Source: Erythrobacter sp. (GTDB lineage Bacteria > Pseudomonadota > Alphaproteobacteria > Sphingomonadales > Sphingomonadaceae). Taken from it: DNA of 64,000 nucleotides. The first letter of the stretch is position 1, and each line of letters begins with the position of its first letter. The notes beneath the pieces are model-generated. The model did no database searches and was not told where the DNA came from. It saw nothing but the letters and a program-made list of their open reading frames with translations. The DNA lies in contig NZOF01000180.1 in NCBI GenBank assembly GCA_002695185.1, positions 16,818 to 80,817 on the forward strand, in the 5' to 3' direction. Below, one piece after another: positions 10,375 to 18,142 of this stretch. Both the position numbers and the translations under genes were made by a program.

Positions 10375-10401
10375 AGGGGCTGCGCGAAGGTGCGCAGACC
10401 C
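10375..10401 (+). promoter_or_regulatory. Hairpin in the leader of the first Crp/Fnr gene
   Basis: GGGG, CTGCGC, a GAAG loop, GTGCGCAG and CCCC form a GC-rich stem (10375-10401) directly upstream of the AACAGGAGCAGACC ribosome-site region and the ATG at 10422. It is in the 5' untranslated region and not followed by a T-run, so it is not a normal terminator. A role in translation or message stability is an inference. Confidence 0.4.
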
Positions 10402-10421
10402 CGACGAAACAGGAGCAGACC

Positions 10422-11186
10422 ATGCCGCTTGCGGATGAACTCGATAAGTATCCGAATACCGCAAGGTTTCTCGCAGGCCGGCTCCGCCACGATATGAGCG
10501 AGGCGGAAAAGGTCGAACTCGAAGGCCTAGTTTCGAAGACGCGAACTTTGGAAGACGGCTACCGCTTGATTTCCCGAGGCGACGAGTGTGCCTATTCAAC
10601 GCTGCTGATCGAAGGGTTCATGGTCCGCACGCTCGAAAGCGAGGATCGCCGCTATGCAGTCAGCTTCCATGTTCCGGGCGATTTCGTCGATCTGCACTGC
10701 TTCGCTCTCAAGCGTCTCGATCACAACATCGATTGCGTGGGCACTGTAAAAATAGGGTCGGTCCCTCATTCGGCGATCAATGACGTCATGACCAACCGGC
10801 CACATCTTGCGCGCCTCTTCTGGTTTTCGACCCTGCTGGATGCCGCCATGCACAGGGAATGGATCATGAAGCTGGAGCAATTGACTGCGCCCAAACGCAT
10901 TGCCCATATCTTCGCCGAGATATGGAGAAGACTGGAAATGGTGGGGCTCGGCTATCCCGACGGGTTCGACACCCCACTTCGGCAGACCGATATTGCCGAT
11001 ATGTGCGGTGCCACGCCCATCCATGCAAATAGGGCGATCTCCGACTTGCGAAGCAAGGGTATCGCCGACTTCCAGCGCGGCAAGGTCCGCATACCCGATC
11101 GCGGGAAGCTGGAAGATTTCGCCGGGTTCAACTCCGATTACCTTTATGGGGATGGCGCACTTTCCTTGAGAAACACGGCGCGATGA
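10422..11186 (+). CDS. Crp/Fnr family transcriptional regulator (first of two paralogues)
   Basis: This 254-residue protein has an N-terminal cyclic-nucleotide-binding-type barrel (about 25-150, with FHVPGDFVDLHCFALKRLDH) and a C-terminal winged helix (about 165-230, with LRQTDIADMCGATPIHANRA as the recognition region). It has no visible cysteine cluster of the Fnr [4Fe-4S] type. It is closely related to the protein at 12060-12833, sharing PGDFVDLH, FALKRLDHNI, the ADMCG helix and a DYLYGDG tail, which shows local duplication. An AGGAG ribosome site precedes the ATG. Its stop overlaps the start of the sulfotransferase gene (ATGA), so the two are co-expressed. It diverges from the GT4 gene, which it may control. 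Confidence 0.85.
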   Translation: MPLADELDKYPNTARFLAGRLRHDMSEAEKVELEGLVSKTRTLEDGYRLISRGDECAYSTLLIEGFMVRTLESEDRRYAVSFHVPGDFVDLHCFALKRLDHNIDCVGTVKIGSVPHSAINDVMTNRPHLARLFWFSTLLDAAMHREWIMKLEQLTAPKRIAHIFAEIWRRLEMVGLGYPDGFDTPLRQTDIADMCGATPIHANRAISDLRSKGIADFQRGKVRIPDRGKLEDFAGFNSDYLYGDGALSLRNTAR

Positions 11187-11983
11187 CGCCGCGCAACCGC
11201 TTTGTCTTCGTGGCGGGGCTTCATCGAACCGGTACCAGTCTGGTCAGCCGCATGCTGGCTGCACATCCCGAAATCAGCGCCATCACCGGCGCCCCGGTTC
11301 CGGAAAACGAAGGTTGCTATTTGCAGGGGGCGATCCCTCACACCGCCCTTCATGGCCGGCCCGGCCACTATGCCGTCGACCCTGCGCAGCATCATACCGA
11401 AGCTTCCCGATACAATACGCTGGAGGCGCGGCGCAGGCTCTTCGAAGACTGGTCGCCATGGTTCGACGGCGCCACGCCGTGGTGGCTCGAAAAATCGCCC
11501 GTCAATCTGACTAGGATGCGGCTCTACCAGCAACTCTTTCCAACCAGCCAATTCGTTATCGTCCTGCGTCACCCGCAGTTTATGGCGGCAGCGCTTGCCA
11601 AGTGGGTAGATACCGATGCGGCGTCGCTTCTGGCCTATGCTCTCGATGCGTATGATGTGATGGTGGCTGATCTTGCCTATCTGCACGCGGCATTCGTCAT
11701 GCGGTACGAGGACCTGATTGCCGACCCGCAGGCAATTCAGCGCTCGCTGTGTGCTTTTCTCTCGATCGACGAACGTTACGCTGATCTCGCGCTTCGCAAT
11801 GGAAACTCAGACTACCGGGTCTCCGCAGACGTCGACCGGGACCAAGCGGCGCGCATGCTCCATTGGGGGTACTTGCCCGGGGGCGAGTATTCTGACTGGC
11901 AACCCTCGATATCGCACCCCCTGCGGGCGGTTCGGGACGCGGCGGCATCGGTGTATAATTCGATGGGTAGTCAGAAAAATTGA
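11183..11983 (+). CDS. PAPS-dependent sulfotransferase
   Basis: The 266-residue protein begins with the PAPS 5'-phosphosulfate-binding loop VFVAGLHRTGTSLVSRML (about residues 8-25). It has a 3'-phosphate-binding segment, QFVIVLRHPQFMAAALAKW, around residue 123, and a WWLEKSPVN stretch common in family 3 sulfotransferases. It would transfer sulfate from PAPS to a sugar, lipid or other hydroxylated acceptor in the cytoplasm. It is translationally coupled to the upstream Crp/Fnr gene and lies among glycosyltransferases, which suggests a glycan acceptor. A carotenoid acceptor is an alternative, because sulfated carotenoids are known from Erythrobacter and crt genes occur in this window, though 35 kb away. 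Confidence 0.82.
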   Translation: MTPRNRFVFVAGLHRTGTSLVSRMLAAHPEISAITGAPVPENEGCYLQGAIPHTALHGRPGHYAVDPAQHHTEASRYNTLEARRRLFEDWSPWFDGATPWWLEKSPVNLTRMRLYQQLFPTSQFVIVLRHPQFMAAALAKWVDTDAASLLAYALDAYDVMVADLAYLHAAFVMRYEDLIADPQAIQRSLCAFLSIDERYADLALRNGNSDYRVSADVDRDQAARMLHWGYLPGGEYSDWQPSISHPLRAVRDAAASVYNSMGSQKN

Positions 11984-12006
11984 GGTACTCGCACAAAAAG
12001 AACAGA

Positions 12007-12044
12007 AAGCTAACATCCGTCAATAGACGCTGTAACGCTAGCTT
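12007..12044 (+). promoter_or_regulatory. Inverted repeat between sulfotransferase and second Crp/Fnr gene
   Basis: AAGCTA (12007-12012) and TAGCTT (12039-12044) flank an inner CGTC-AATA-GACG hairpin (12018-12029). The element lies in the 76-base gap before the ATG at 12060. It may be a weak terminator of the upstream operon or an operator of the regulator; there is no T-run, so neither reading is firm. Confidence 0.3.
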
Positions 12045-12059
12045 GCTTTATCGCGTGGC

Positions 12060-12833
12060 ATGAATGTTACGCCCGCAAAGGTGGTGACTGAGGCTTATTC
12101 GCTGACCGGCGATTTTCTCGCCGGACGCCTGAGACATAACCTCAGCACCGACGATCTGAATTATATCGAAGGATTGATCGAAAGCGTGGAAGAGCACGAT
12201 GATGGATCGTGCTTGCTGGGACGCGGCGTGAAAACCGATCGGAGCATGATTCTGGTCGAAGGATATATCTTCCGCACTATCGAAACAGCCAACAAACGCT
12301 TCATCACGGGCATTAACCTACCGGGCGATTTCGTCGATCTGCACGGCTTTGCACTGAAACGCCTCGATCATAATATCGAGGCCGCGGGCAGGGTCCGGGT
12401 CGGTTGTGTCAGCCATGAAACGCTGCGCGATGTCATGCGCGAAAGACCCGGCGTGGCCCGCGCCATGTGGTTCGCCACGCTGCTCGATGCAGCTATTCAT
12501 CGCAAATGGATCCAGACGCTTGAGCAACTCGATGCGACGCGCCGCATCGCGCACCTATACGCAGAATTGCATACACGGCTTGAACTGATCGGTCGCAATG
12601 TCACGCGTGCCATAAGGACCCCGTTCACCCAGTTCGATATGGCCGACATGTGCGGGGTCAGTGCCATTCACGCAAACCGTGCGGTGGGCAAACTTCGTGA
12701 TCTGGGAATTGCCGAGATAAGGCGCGGCGATCTCTATACGAATGATTGGGATGCGCTGAAGAAATTCGCGCAGTTCGATCCCGACTACCTGTACGGGGAT
12801 GGGCCTCTGAAGGTAAAAGAAGACTGGGACTGA
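12060..12833 (+). CDS. Crp/Fnr family transcriptional regulator (second paralogue)
   Basis: A 257-residue two-domain regulator with a cyclic-nucleotide-type barrel (GINLPGDFVDLHGFALKRL) and a winged-helix domain containing FTQFDMADMCGVSAIHANRA. It is a clear paralogue of the protein at 10422-11186, with the same domain lengths, the same ADMCG.(T/S)(P)IHANRA-type helix and the same DYLYGDG C-terminal signature. No ligand residues can be assigned; the arginine-glutamate signature of cAMP-binding Crp is not evident. It has its own 76-base upstream gap with an inverted repeat, so it is probably transcribed separately. It is convergent with the GH3 gene. Confidence 0.85.
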   Translation: MNVTPAKVVTEAYSLTGDFLAGRLRHNLSTDDLNYIEGLIESVEEHDDGSCLLGRGVKTDRSMILVEGYIFRTIETANKRFITGINLPGDFVDLHGFALKRLDHNIEAAGRVRVGCVSHETLRDVMRERPGVARAMWFATLLDAAIHRKWIQTLEQLDATRRIAHLYAELHTRLELIGRNVTRAIRTPFTQFDMADMCGVSAIHANRAVGKLRDLGIAEIRRGDLYTNDWDALKKFAQFDPDYLYGDGPLKVKEDWD

Positions 12834-12876
12834 CCAGTTGCCCGGGGGAAGAGATTACCCCGTAACAAGTCTTGTC

Positions 12877-12898
12877 CCGATGCTGACATCAGCATCGG
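12877..12898. terminator. Perfect inverted repeat between the convergent crp and GH3 genes
   Basis: CCGATGCTGA and TCAGCATCGG form a 10-base-pair perfect stem around two central bases. It lies in the 98-base gap between the stops of the second Crp/Fnr gene and the GH3 gene. A smaller CGGGG/CCCCG stem sits at 12843-12862. The position suggests a bidirectional transcription stop, although a strong T-run is lacking on either strand. Confidence 0.5.
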
Positions 12899-12931
12899 CT
12901 GACGGGCTGCCTTTCGCTTCCAGGCTGGCTC

Positions 12932-15046
12932 CTAATTCACATTCGAAATTCGCGTCTGATTTACCAGCGCTCGTGCAATTTCGTCCGAAATCTCGATTAT
13001 CGTGGAGGTTCCATTCACACTGTCGAAGCCGACAAATATTTCACGCTGGCCGGGTTCGACTGACAACCTTCCCGTAGAGGAGTACGTGCCGAGCTCGGTC
13101 GCTTCCAGCTCGATATCGACCTTTGCGGATTCTTCGGCACGCAATAGAAGCCTCTTGAAACCGGCAAGGCGACGAGCGTTGGCGTCTGACATTTCGGAAG
13201 GGTCTCGCAGATACAGCTGAACCACCTGCTCCCCTTTGAAGCTGCTCTTATTCGAAACGCTCACGCTCGCGACAATTCGAGCAGCGGAAATATGCACATC
13301 GAGCTCCGAGAGAGCGAACTCGGCGTAGGATAGCCCGTGGCCGAAAGGCAGCCCAGGGTGAGATTCTACCTGCGAAATAGCGATAGGCAGCCGCCCGACA
13401 GGAGCCGCCTCTCCAATCAATATTTCGGCAATGGCCTGTCCGCTCATCGTGCCCAGTTGGCCTGCGTGCAATATGCACGGCAGAAAGTCGCCATCGATAA
13501 GAGGATCGACCGGGAGGGGACCGATCGTCACCATTACAAGCTGCGGGTTTGCCGTATAAAGTTGCTTCAATAACGCTTGGCTCGCTTCGCCAAGGGTTCC
13601 GTCTTCCGTGAGCGGTGGGAAAAAAACCACCGTCGATGCATGGCGTGCGGCTTCACATGCCATTACAATAGCCATGTTGTCAGCGGCGATCAGCTGTTCG
13701 GAATGTTCGGTTGAAGCGCGCAGCGCGAGACCGGTGACGAAGCGATGGGGAATACCCAGTTGTTCGACGCCATCGATTACGCTGGTCGTGATAGCTTTAC
13801 CCGCGGCAGGGATTTTTCGGTCCTGTGCAGCGCTTCCAACCAGCAAAATACCGCTAGGCTCGATATCCAGTGGGAGCAGGTTCCCATCGTTGCGAAGCAG
13901 GATCGGGCATCGTTTCGCGCATTGGAGCGCCATTTCCCGGTTATGCGCCGGTGTGGCACAAGTTCCCGGCGCCGAGCTCGGCGCTGGAGCGTGGGCGGCT
14001 CGGAGCAATCCCAACCTGAATTTTGCTCTCAGCAGGCGGCGAGCCGCTTCTTCCAATCCCCGGAGGGGAAGCGTCCCATCTCTGATCGCGGTAATAAGTG
14101 CGTCGAAAGCAATCGTATCCCAGCGGGCCTTGGTGTCGCCATGCGCAATCTTTTTGCTGAGCGCATCTCCGTGTGAGAGAGTCAGGCCATCATAGCTCCC
14201 AGGTCTTTCCAGAAACGCCAGAAGCAACTCGTGATCCCGAGGCGCCAGCATGTCCTCAGGATCGAGCGCGATAGCGCCCACTCGCGCTTTGGCAGCGACT
14301 GCCTGCACGAGCCGAAGCATTTCCTGCGCATCGCCATCTTTTCCCAGCGATTGCCGCGAAAGTTCGAGACAGGCCATGAGAGGAGCATCGCCTTTCCAGC
14401 TGAGCGCTTGAAGCCCGGCTATGCGCGCGCTCGCAATTCTGGCTGCCAGATACATGTCGGAACCACTGCTGCAGCCGGGGTGGTCATGGCCCCCTGTCAG
14501 TTCAATCTTCGGGCCGAGCGCCCAGTTAATTCCGAGCGTCGTGGCTTCGGATGCCTTTACCTTCTCGGCATTTTCGATTGCCTCAAGATCCCAGCTCGCC
14601 GCCATAGTCAGTGGTGCAGGAAGGGCCGTATCCAGCCCTTCATCGGTTTTGCCAGGGAAGAGCAGTGGTATGCCGAGGCGGCTTTCGTTCTGCGCTATGT
14701 CCTGCAGGCGGCTGGCGGTTTCGATATCAGAAATGCCTGATACGAGGCCCACTCTGCCCCTGCTGATTTCGAATTCGAGAGCCCGTATCGCTTCACGGTC
14801 CTCGATTGGCGGCATCGGGTAGACGATGAGCTGGCCCGCCTTCTCGCCGGTATCCATCATTGCGATCAGATCGGCGACCATTCGCTCGCATTCGATCTCA
14901 GTGTTTCGCCATGGCACCCTCAACTCTCCCCCGGGCGGGTGGCGGGCCATCGAAGCTGCAAGCTCACTGGAACCGTCCTTGCCAGGCTCTGTCGAACTCG
15001 ATTGCCCCCGCCGGTTCCCCGACACACGACCCGATGCCATCGGCAC
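12932..15046 (-). CDS. Glycoside hydrolase family 3 homologue lacking catalytic residues
   Basis: The 704-residue protein has the GH3 order: a barrel domain (about 50-360, with SRLGIPLLF, LTMAASWD and TTLGINWALGP), the alpha/beta sandwich (about 380-590, with CPILLRNDGNLLPL and SHPGLPFGHGLSYAEF) and a fibronectin-III-like end. The catalytic features are gone. At the place of the family's nucleophile motif (V-S-D-W/G) it reads GLTLSHGDALS, with His for Asp. The KHFAAYG-type motif is replaced around PLMACLELS, and DPRWGR is replaced by GGHDHPG. No signal peptide is visible, unlike most beta-glucosidases. The start is uncertain: GTG 15046, or ATG 15040 or 14950. It probably binds rather than cleaves a sugar. 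Confidence 0.8.
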   Translation of the reverse strand: MPMASGRVSGNRRGQSSSTEPGKDGSSELAASMARHPPGGELRVPWRNTEIECERMVADLIAMMDTGEKAGQLIVYPMPPIEDREAIRALEFEISRGRVGLVSGISDIETASRLQDIAQNESRLGIPLLFPGKTDEGLDTALPAPLTMAASWDLEAIENAEKVKASEATTLGINWALGPKIELTGGHDHPGCSSGSDMYLAARIASARIAGLQALSWKGDAPLMACLELSRQSLGKDGDAQEMLRLVQAVAAKARVGAIALDPEDMLAPRDHELLLAFLERPGSYDGLTLSHGDALSKKIAHGDTKARWDTIAFDALITAIRDGTLPLRGLEEAARRLLRAKFRLGLLRAAHAPAPSSAPGTCATPAHNREMALQCAKRCPILLRNDGNLLPLDIEPSGILLVGSAAQDRKIPAAGKAITTSVIDGVEQLGIPHRFVTGLALRASTEHSEQLIAADNMAIVMACEAARHASTVVFFPPLTEDGTLGEASQALLKQLYTANPQLVMVTIGPLPVDPLIDGDFLPCILHAGQLGTMSGQAIAEILIGEAAPVGRLPIAISQVESHPGLPFGHGLSYAEFALSELDVHISAARIVASVSVSNKSSFKGEQVVQLYLRDPSEMSDANARRLAGFKRLLLRAEESAKVDIELEATELGTYSSTGRLSVEPGQREIFVGFDSVNGTSTIIEISDEIARALVNQTRISNVN

Positions 15047-15151
15047 CTGTCTTCAAGGCACCATGCCTTGGGACGCGTGAAAATCAAGTAAGCAAAATCT
15101 TGTAAAGGCAACTCTAACGCAAAGGAATCCTTTCTCGATCCCCATTTACGG

Positions 15152-15171
15152 ATATAAAAATATCTTTATAT
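15152..15171. promoter_or_regulatory. AT-rich palindromic operator of the methionine-cycle operon
   Basis: ATATAAA (15152-15158), six spacer bases AATATC, and TTTATAT (15165-15171) form a perfect 7+7 inverted repeat in a GC-rich genome. It lies exactly at the start of the ArsR-type regulator gene and covers the first possible start codon (15170). This fits an autoregulatory operator. ArsR-family regulators of the methionine cycle (SahR) use AT-rich palindromes, so this is the likely binding site; that match is inference. Confidence 0.65.
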
Positions 15172-16153
15172 GTATTCCGCGATGCGTACCGAAGCCATCT
15201 TTCGCGCCCTGGCGGATCCGACTCGTTTGCGGATCATGCGGCTGCTTGGTTCCATGGAACTGGCAGTCGGCGAAATTGCGCAGGTCCTCGGGCAAAGCCA
15301 GCCTCGTGCATCGCGGCACGTCGGGATTTTGTGCGATGCGGGCCTCGCCGAACGAAGGCGTGAGGGTAGCTGGATTTTCCTGCGAGCGGCCACCGATCCT
15401 GCAGGGGAAGCAGCCATTCGGTCGGATATCGCAAAATTGCTCGCGCTGCTGGAGGGCAATGACAATGCGTTCGGTGATCAGTGCGAAAGCGATCGCCAGA
15501 AGCTTGCGGCCATACGCGATGCACGCCAGTCCGAGGCGCAGCAGTATTTTGCCGAACACGCCCACGATTGGGACGAGGTTCGCCGGCTACATTCGTCGGA
15601 CGAACTGATTGAACAGGCTTTGGCGAAGGCACTGGGCACGGGCTCGCTCGGCAGTGTTCTCGATATCGGTACCGGCACGGGGCGAATGGCCGAACTATTC
15701 GCCGAAAAAGCCGATCATATCGTCGCTCTCGACAAGAGCCTCGCCATGCTCCGCGTGGCGCGTGCAAAGCTTCAGCATCTGCCGACCGAACGCGTGGAGC
15801 TGGTCCAGGGCGATTTTGCGAATCTGCCCTTTGCTGCCGGGCGGTTCGACACGGTTCTATTCCATCAGGTGCTCCATTTCGCCGACAGTCCGGCCGCAGC
15901 GCTTTTCGAAGCATCCCGCGTGACGCGCGATGGAGGCCGGATCGCGATCGTCGACTTCGCCGCCCACCAGCGCGAGGAACTGCGGGAAAAATACGCTCAT
16001 GTACGCCTCGGTTTCGCCGATGCCCATATGCATGACCTTCTTGAAGAAGCGCACTTTGATCCCCGACCTCCAGTCTCGCTCGACGACGGGGAAATTGGAA
16101 TCAAAATTTGGATCGCCGAACGCCGGCGGGACGCCGAAAGGAAGGCGGGATGA
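15170..16153 (+). CDS. ArsR-type regulator fused to a SAM-dependent methyltransferase domain
   Basis: Residues 5-95 form an ArsR winged helix (RTEAIFRALADPTRLRIMRL, then VGEIAQVLGQSQPRASRHV). Residues about 120-320 form a class I methyltransferase fold with the SAM-binding VLDIGTGTGRMAELFA and a following VALDKSLAML acidic strand. Such fusions head methionine-cycle operons in alphaproteobacteria, where they probably sense S-adenosylmethionine or S-adenosylhomocysteine (SahR-like). Whether the domain methylates anything is unknown. The ATG at 15170 lies inside the palindromic operator; the ATG at 15182 (MRTEAIF) is an equally good or better start. Its stop overlaps the metF start by ATGA, placing it first in the metF-metH operon. 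Confidence 0.85.
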   Translation: MYSAMRTEAIFRALADPTRLRIMRLLGSMELAVGEIAQVLGQSQPRASRHVGILCDAGLAERRREGSWIFLRAATDPAGEAAIRSDIAKLLALLEGNDNAFGDQCESDRQKLAAIRDARQSEAQQYFAEHAHDWDEVRRLHSSDELIEQALAKALGTGSLGSVLDIGTGTGRMAELFAEKADHIVALDKSLAMLRVARAKLQHLPTERVELVQGDFANLPFAAGRFDTVLFHQVLHFADSPAAALFEASRVTRDGGRIAIVDFAAHQREELREKYAHVRLGFADAHMHDLLEEAHFDPRPPVSLDDGEIGIKIWIAERRRDAERKAG

Positions 16154-17079
16154 GCCCGACACTGGATCAGATGCGCGAGGCGCAGCGTGCTCTCGAAACA
16201 CCGCTCTTCTCTGGTTTGCCTGGGGACATCGAGGTCAGCTTCGAGTTCTTTCCTCCGAAGACGGAAAAGATGAGCGAGACTTTATGGGAGAGCGTCAAAA
16301 CCCTCGAGCCGCTTGATCCGCGTTTCGTTTCTGTGACCTACGGGGCTGGGGGGTCTACGCGCGAAAGAACTCACGAAGCCGTTCGCAGGATCGTCGGGGA
16401 GACAAACATTCCTGCCGCTGCGCATTTGACCTGCGTGCAGGCAACCCGTGAAGAAGTTGACGATGTCGCCCGTGAATACTGGGCGGAAGGGGTGCGCCAT
16501 ATCGTCGCGTTGCGTGGCGATGCACCCGATGGGGCTGATGGGTACTCACCGCATCCGGGCGGATACGAAAATGCTGCTGATCTCATTGCCGGCCTCAAAC
16601 GCATTGCCGATTTTGAAATTTCCGTAGCCGCCTATCCCGAGGTTCATCCTGATTCCCTGGATCGACAATCAGATCTCGATAATCTCAAGCGCAAGTTCGA
16701 TGCCGGTGCGACGCGGGCGATCACGCAATTCTTCTTCGAGCCAGAGTGCTTCTTCGACTTTCGCGACAAGGCAGCAACCGCTGGAATAGCGGGCGAGATT
16801 GTACCAGGTATTATGCCAGTTCTGAGTTTTGCCGCCGTCCAGCGAATGAGCGGCCTTTGCGGAACGGCCATTCCCGACTGGATGGAAGGTCTGTTTCGCG
16901 GCCTCGACGAGCGGCCGGAAGCCCGCCAGCTCGTGAGCGCAACAATCGCCGCTGAACTATGCCGTCGCCTGTACGCGGGCGGCGTGCGAAAATTTCACTT
17001 CTACACGCTCAACCGCGCGGAACTGAGCTATGCGATCTGCCATATGCTCGGCTTGCGGCCGCAGGGAGACGAGTTATGA
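16150..17079 (+). CDS. metF: 5,10-methylenetetrahydrofolate reductase
   Basis: MetF reduces methylene-tetrahydrofolate to 5-methyl-tetrahydrofolate, the methyl donor for methionine synthase. The 309-residue length is usual. Family motifs are VSFEFFPPKTEKM near residue 30, SVTYGAGGSTRERT, HLTCVQATREEV, GVRHIVALRGDAPDG and TQFFFEPECFFDF. The TIM barrel binds FAD. The start at 16150 is fixed by the ATGA overlap with the upstream regulator, and its stop overlaps the start of the homocysteine methyltransferase gene, again by ATGA. It supplies the substrate for the two proteins encoded directly downstream. Confidence 0.95.
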   Translation: MSPTLDQMREAQRALETPLFSGLPGDIEVSFEFFPPKTEKMSETLWESVKTLEPLDPRFVSVTYGAGGSTRERTHEAVRRIVGETNIPAAAHLTCVQATREEVDDVAREYWAEGVRHIVALRGDAPDGADGYSPHPGGYENAADLIAGLKRIADFEISVAAYPEVHPDSLDRQSDLDNLKRKFDAGATRAITQFFFEPECFFDFRDKAATAGIAGEIVPGIMPVLSFAAVQRMSGLCGTAIPDWMEGLFRGLDERPEARQLVSATIAAELCRRLYAGGVRKFHFYTLNRAELSYAICHMLGLRPQGDEL

Positions 17080-18125
17080 CTTCAGCCCGCCAAGCCTTTT
17101 TGGAGGAAAGCTCTAAACGCATTCTTATCGTCGATGGCGCATTCGGAACCGAGATCCAGAGCTGGAAATTGTCCGAAGAGGATTATGCTGGATCCCTCGG
17201 TTTGTCGAAAGATCAGAAGGGCAATAACGATATCCTCGCCCTAACGAAGCCGGAGGTGCCAGAGTCCATTCACCGCGCGTATTTTGCAGCCGGTGCTGAC
17301 ATAGCTGAAACGAACACGTTCTCGGCGAACCGAATAAGCCAGACGGATTATGCTGCTGAAAACCTTGTTCCCGAGATCAATGTGGAAAGCGCAGGGCTTG
17401 CCCGTCGGGTTGCAGATGAGTTTACAGCAAATGACGGCAAGCCTCGTTTTGTGGCCGGAGCAATAGGTCCCACGAATAAAACGCTTTCGCTCTCTCCCGA
17501 CGTTAATGATCCAGGCTTCCGGGAAGTCGATTGGGATGAACTGGTCGATGTCTATCGTGAGCAGGCCGAAGCTCTGGTGGAGGGCGGGGCCGATTTCATA
17601 TTAATCGAGACAATTTTCGATACCCTCAACGCAAAAGCGGGCATCATGGCCGTGCGGGAGGTCGAGCGGGCTTTGGGCAGGGATGTGCCCATCATGCTAT
17701 CTATGACGCTCACCGACCTCTCCGGCCGCAATCTCTCGGGCCACACTGTAGAGGCATTCTGGCACGCTGTTCGCCACGCGCGCCCTTTGACGGTCGGCCT
17801 CAATTGTTCCTTCGGAGCTACGCAGCTTCGCCCGCACGTCCGCACGCTGAGCGAAATCGCCGATTGTCCGATCATGGTCTACCCCAATGCAGGCCTTCCC
17901 AACGAACTGGGCGAATATGACGAGATGCCCCGACAAACAGCCGCTTTCGTTCATGAATGGGCGGAGCATGGACAAGTGAATGTGCTGGGGGGGTGTTGCG
18001 GATCGACGCCGGCTCATATTGCAGCGATTGCGGACGCTGTCGCCAATTTGCCTCCTCGACAGATACCGTCGTCTCCGATCGTCACCCGTCTCGCCGGTCT
18101 CGAACCTTTCGAGATGGCTGCCTGA
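17076..18125 (+). CDS. Methionine synthase, homocysteine-binding subunit (split MetH, part 1)
   Basis: This 349-residue protein corresponds to the N-terminal homocysteine S-methyltransferase domain of cobalamin-dependent MetH. It has [11 protein letters not shown], the zinc-ligand cysteine in GLNCSFGA and the paired cysteines in [12 protein letters not shown], so the zinc site that activates homocysteine is intact. The remaining MetH domains are encoded by the next gene. The ATG at 17076 overlaps the metF stop. A gap of 17 bases separates it from the GTG start of part 2. Split MetH proteins are common in alphaproteobacteria, so this is not a broken gene. Confidence 0.92.
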   Translation: MTSARQAFLEESSKRILIVDGAFGTEIQSWKLSEEDYAGSLGLSKDQKGNNDILALTKPEVPESIHRAYFAAGADIAETNTFSANRISQTDYAAENLVPEINVESAGLARRVADEFTANDGKPRFVAGAIGPTNKTLSLSPDVNDPGFREVDWDELVDVYREQAEALVEGGADFILIETIFDTLNAKAGIMAVREVERALGRDVPIMLSMTLTDLSGRNLSGHTVEAFWHAVRHARPLTVGLNCSFGATQLRPHVRTLSEIADCPIMVYPNAGLPNELGEYDEMPRQTAAFVHEWAEHGQVNVLGGCCGSTPAHIAAIADAVANLPPRQIPSSPIVTRLAGLEPFEMAA

Positions 18126-18142
18126 TTTGCTGGAATGACCAA

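Noticed and set aside
15100..15170. A SAM-type riboswitch before the metF-metH operon
   Set aside because: I see no SAM-I, SAM-II or SAH aptamer core; only the AT-rich palindrome is present, which fits a protein operator.
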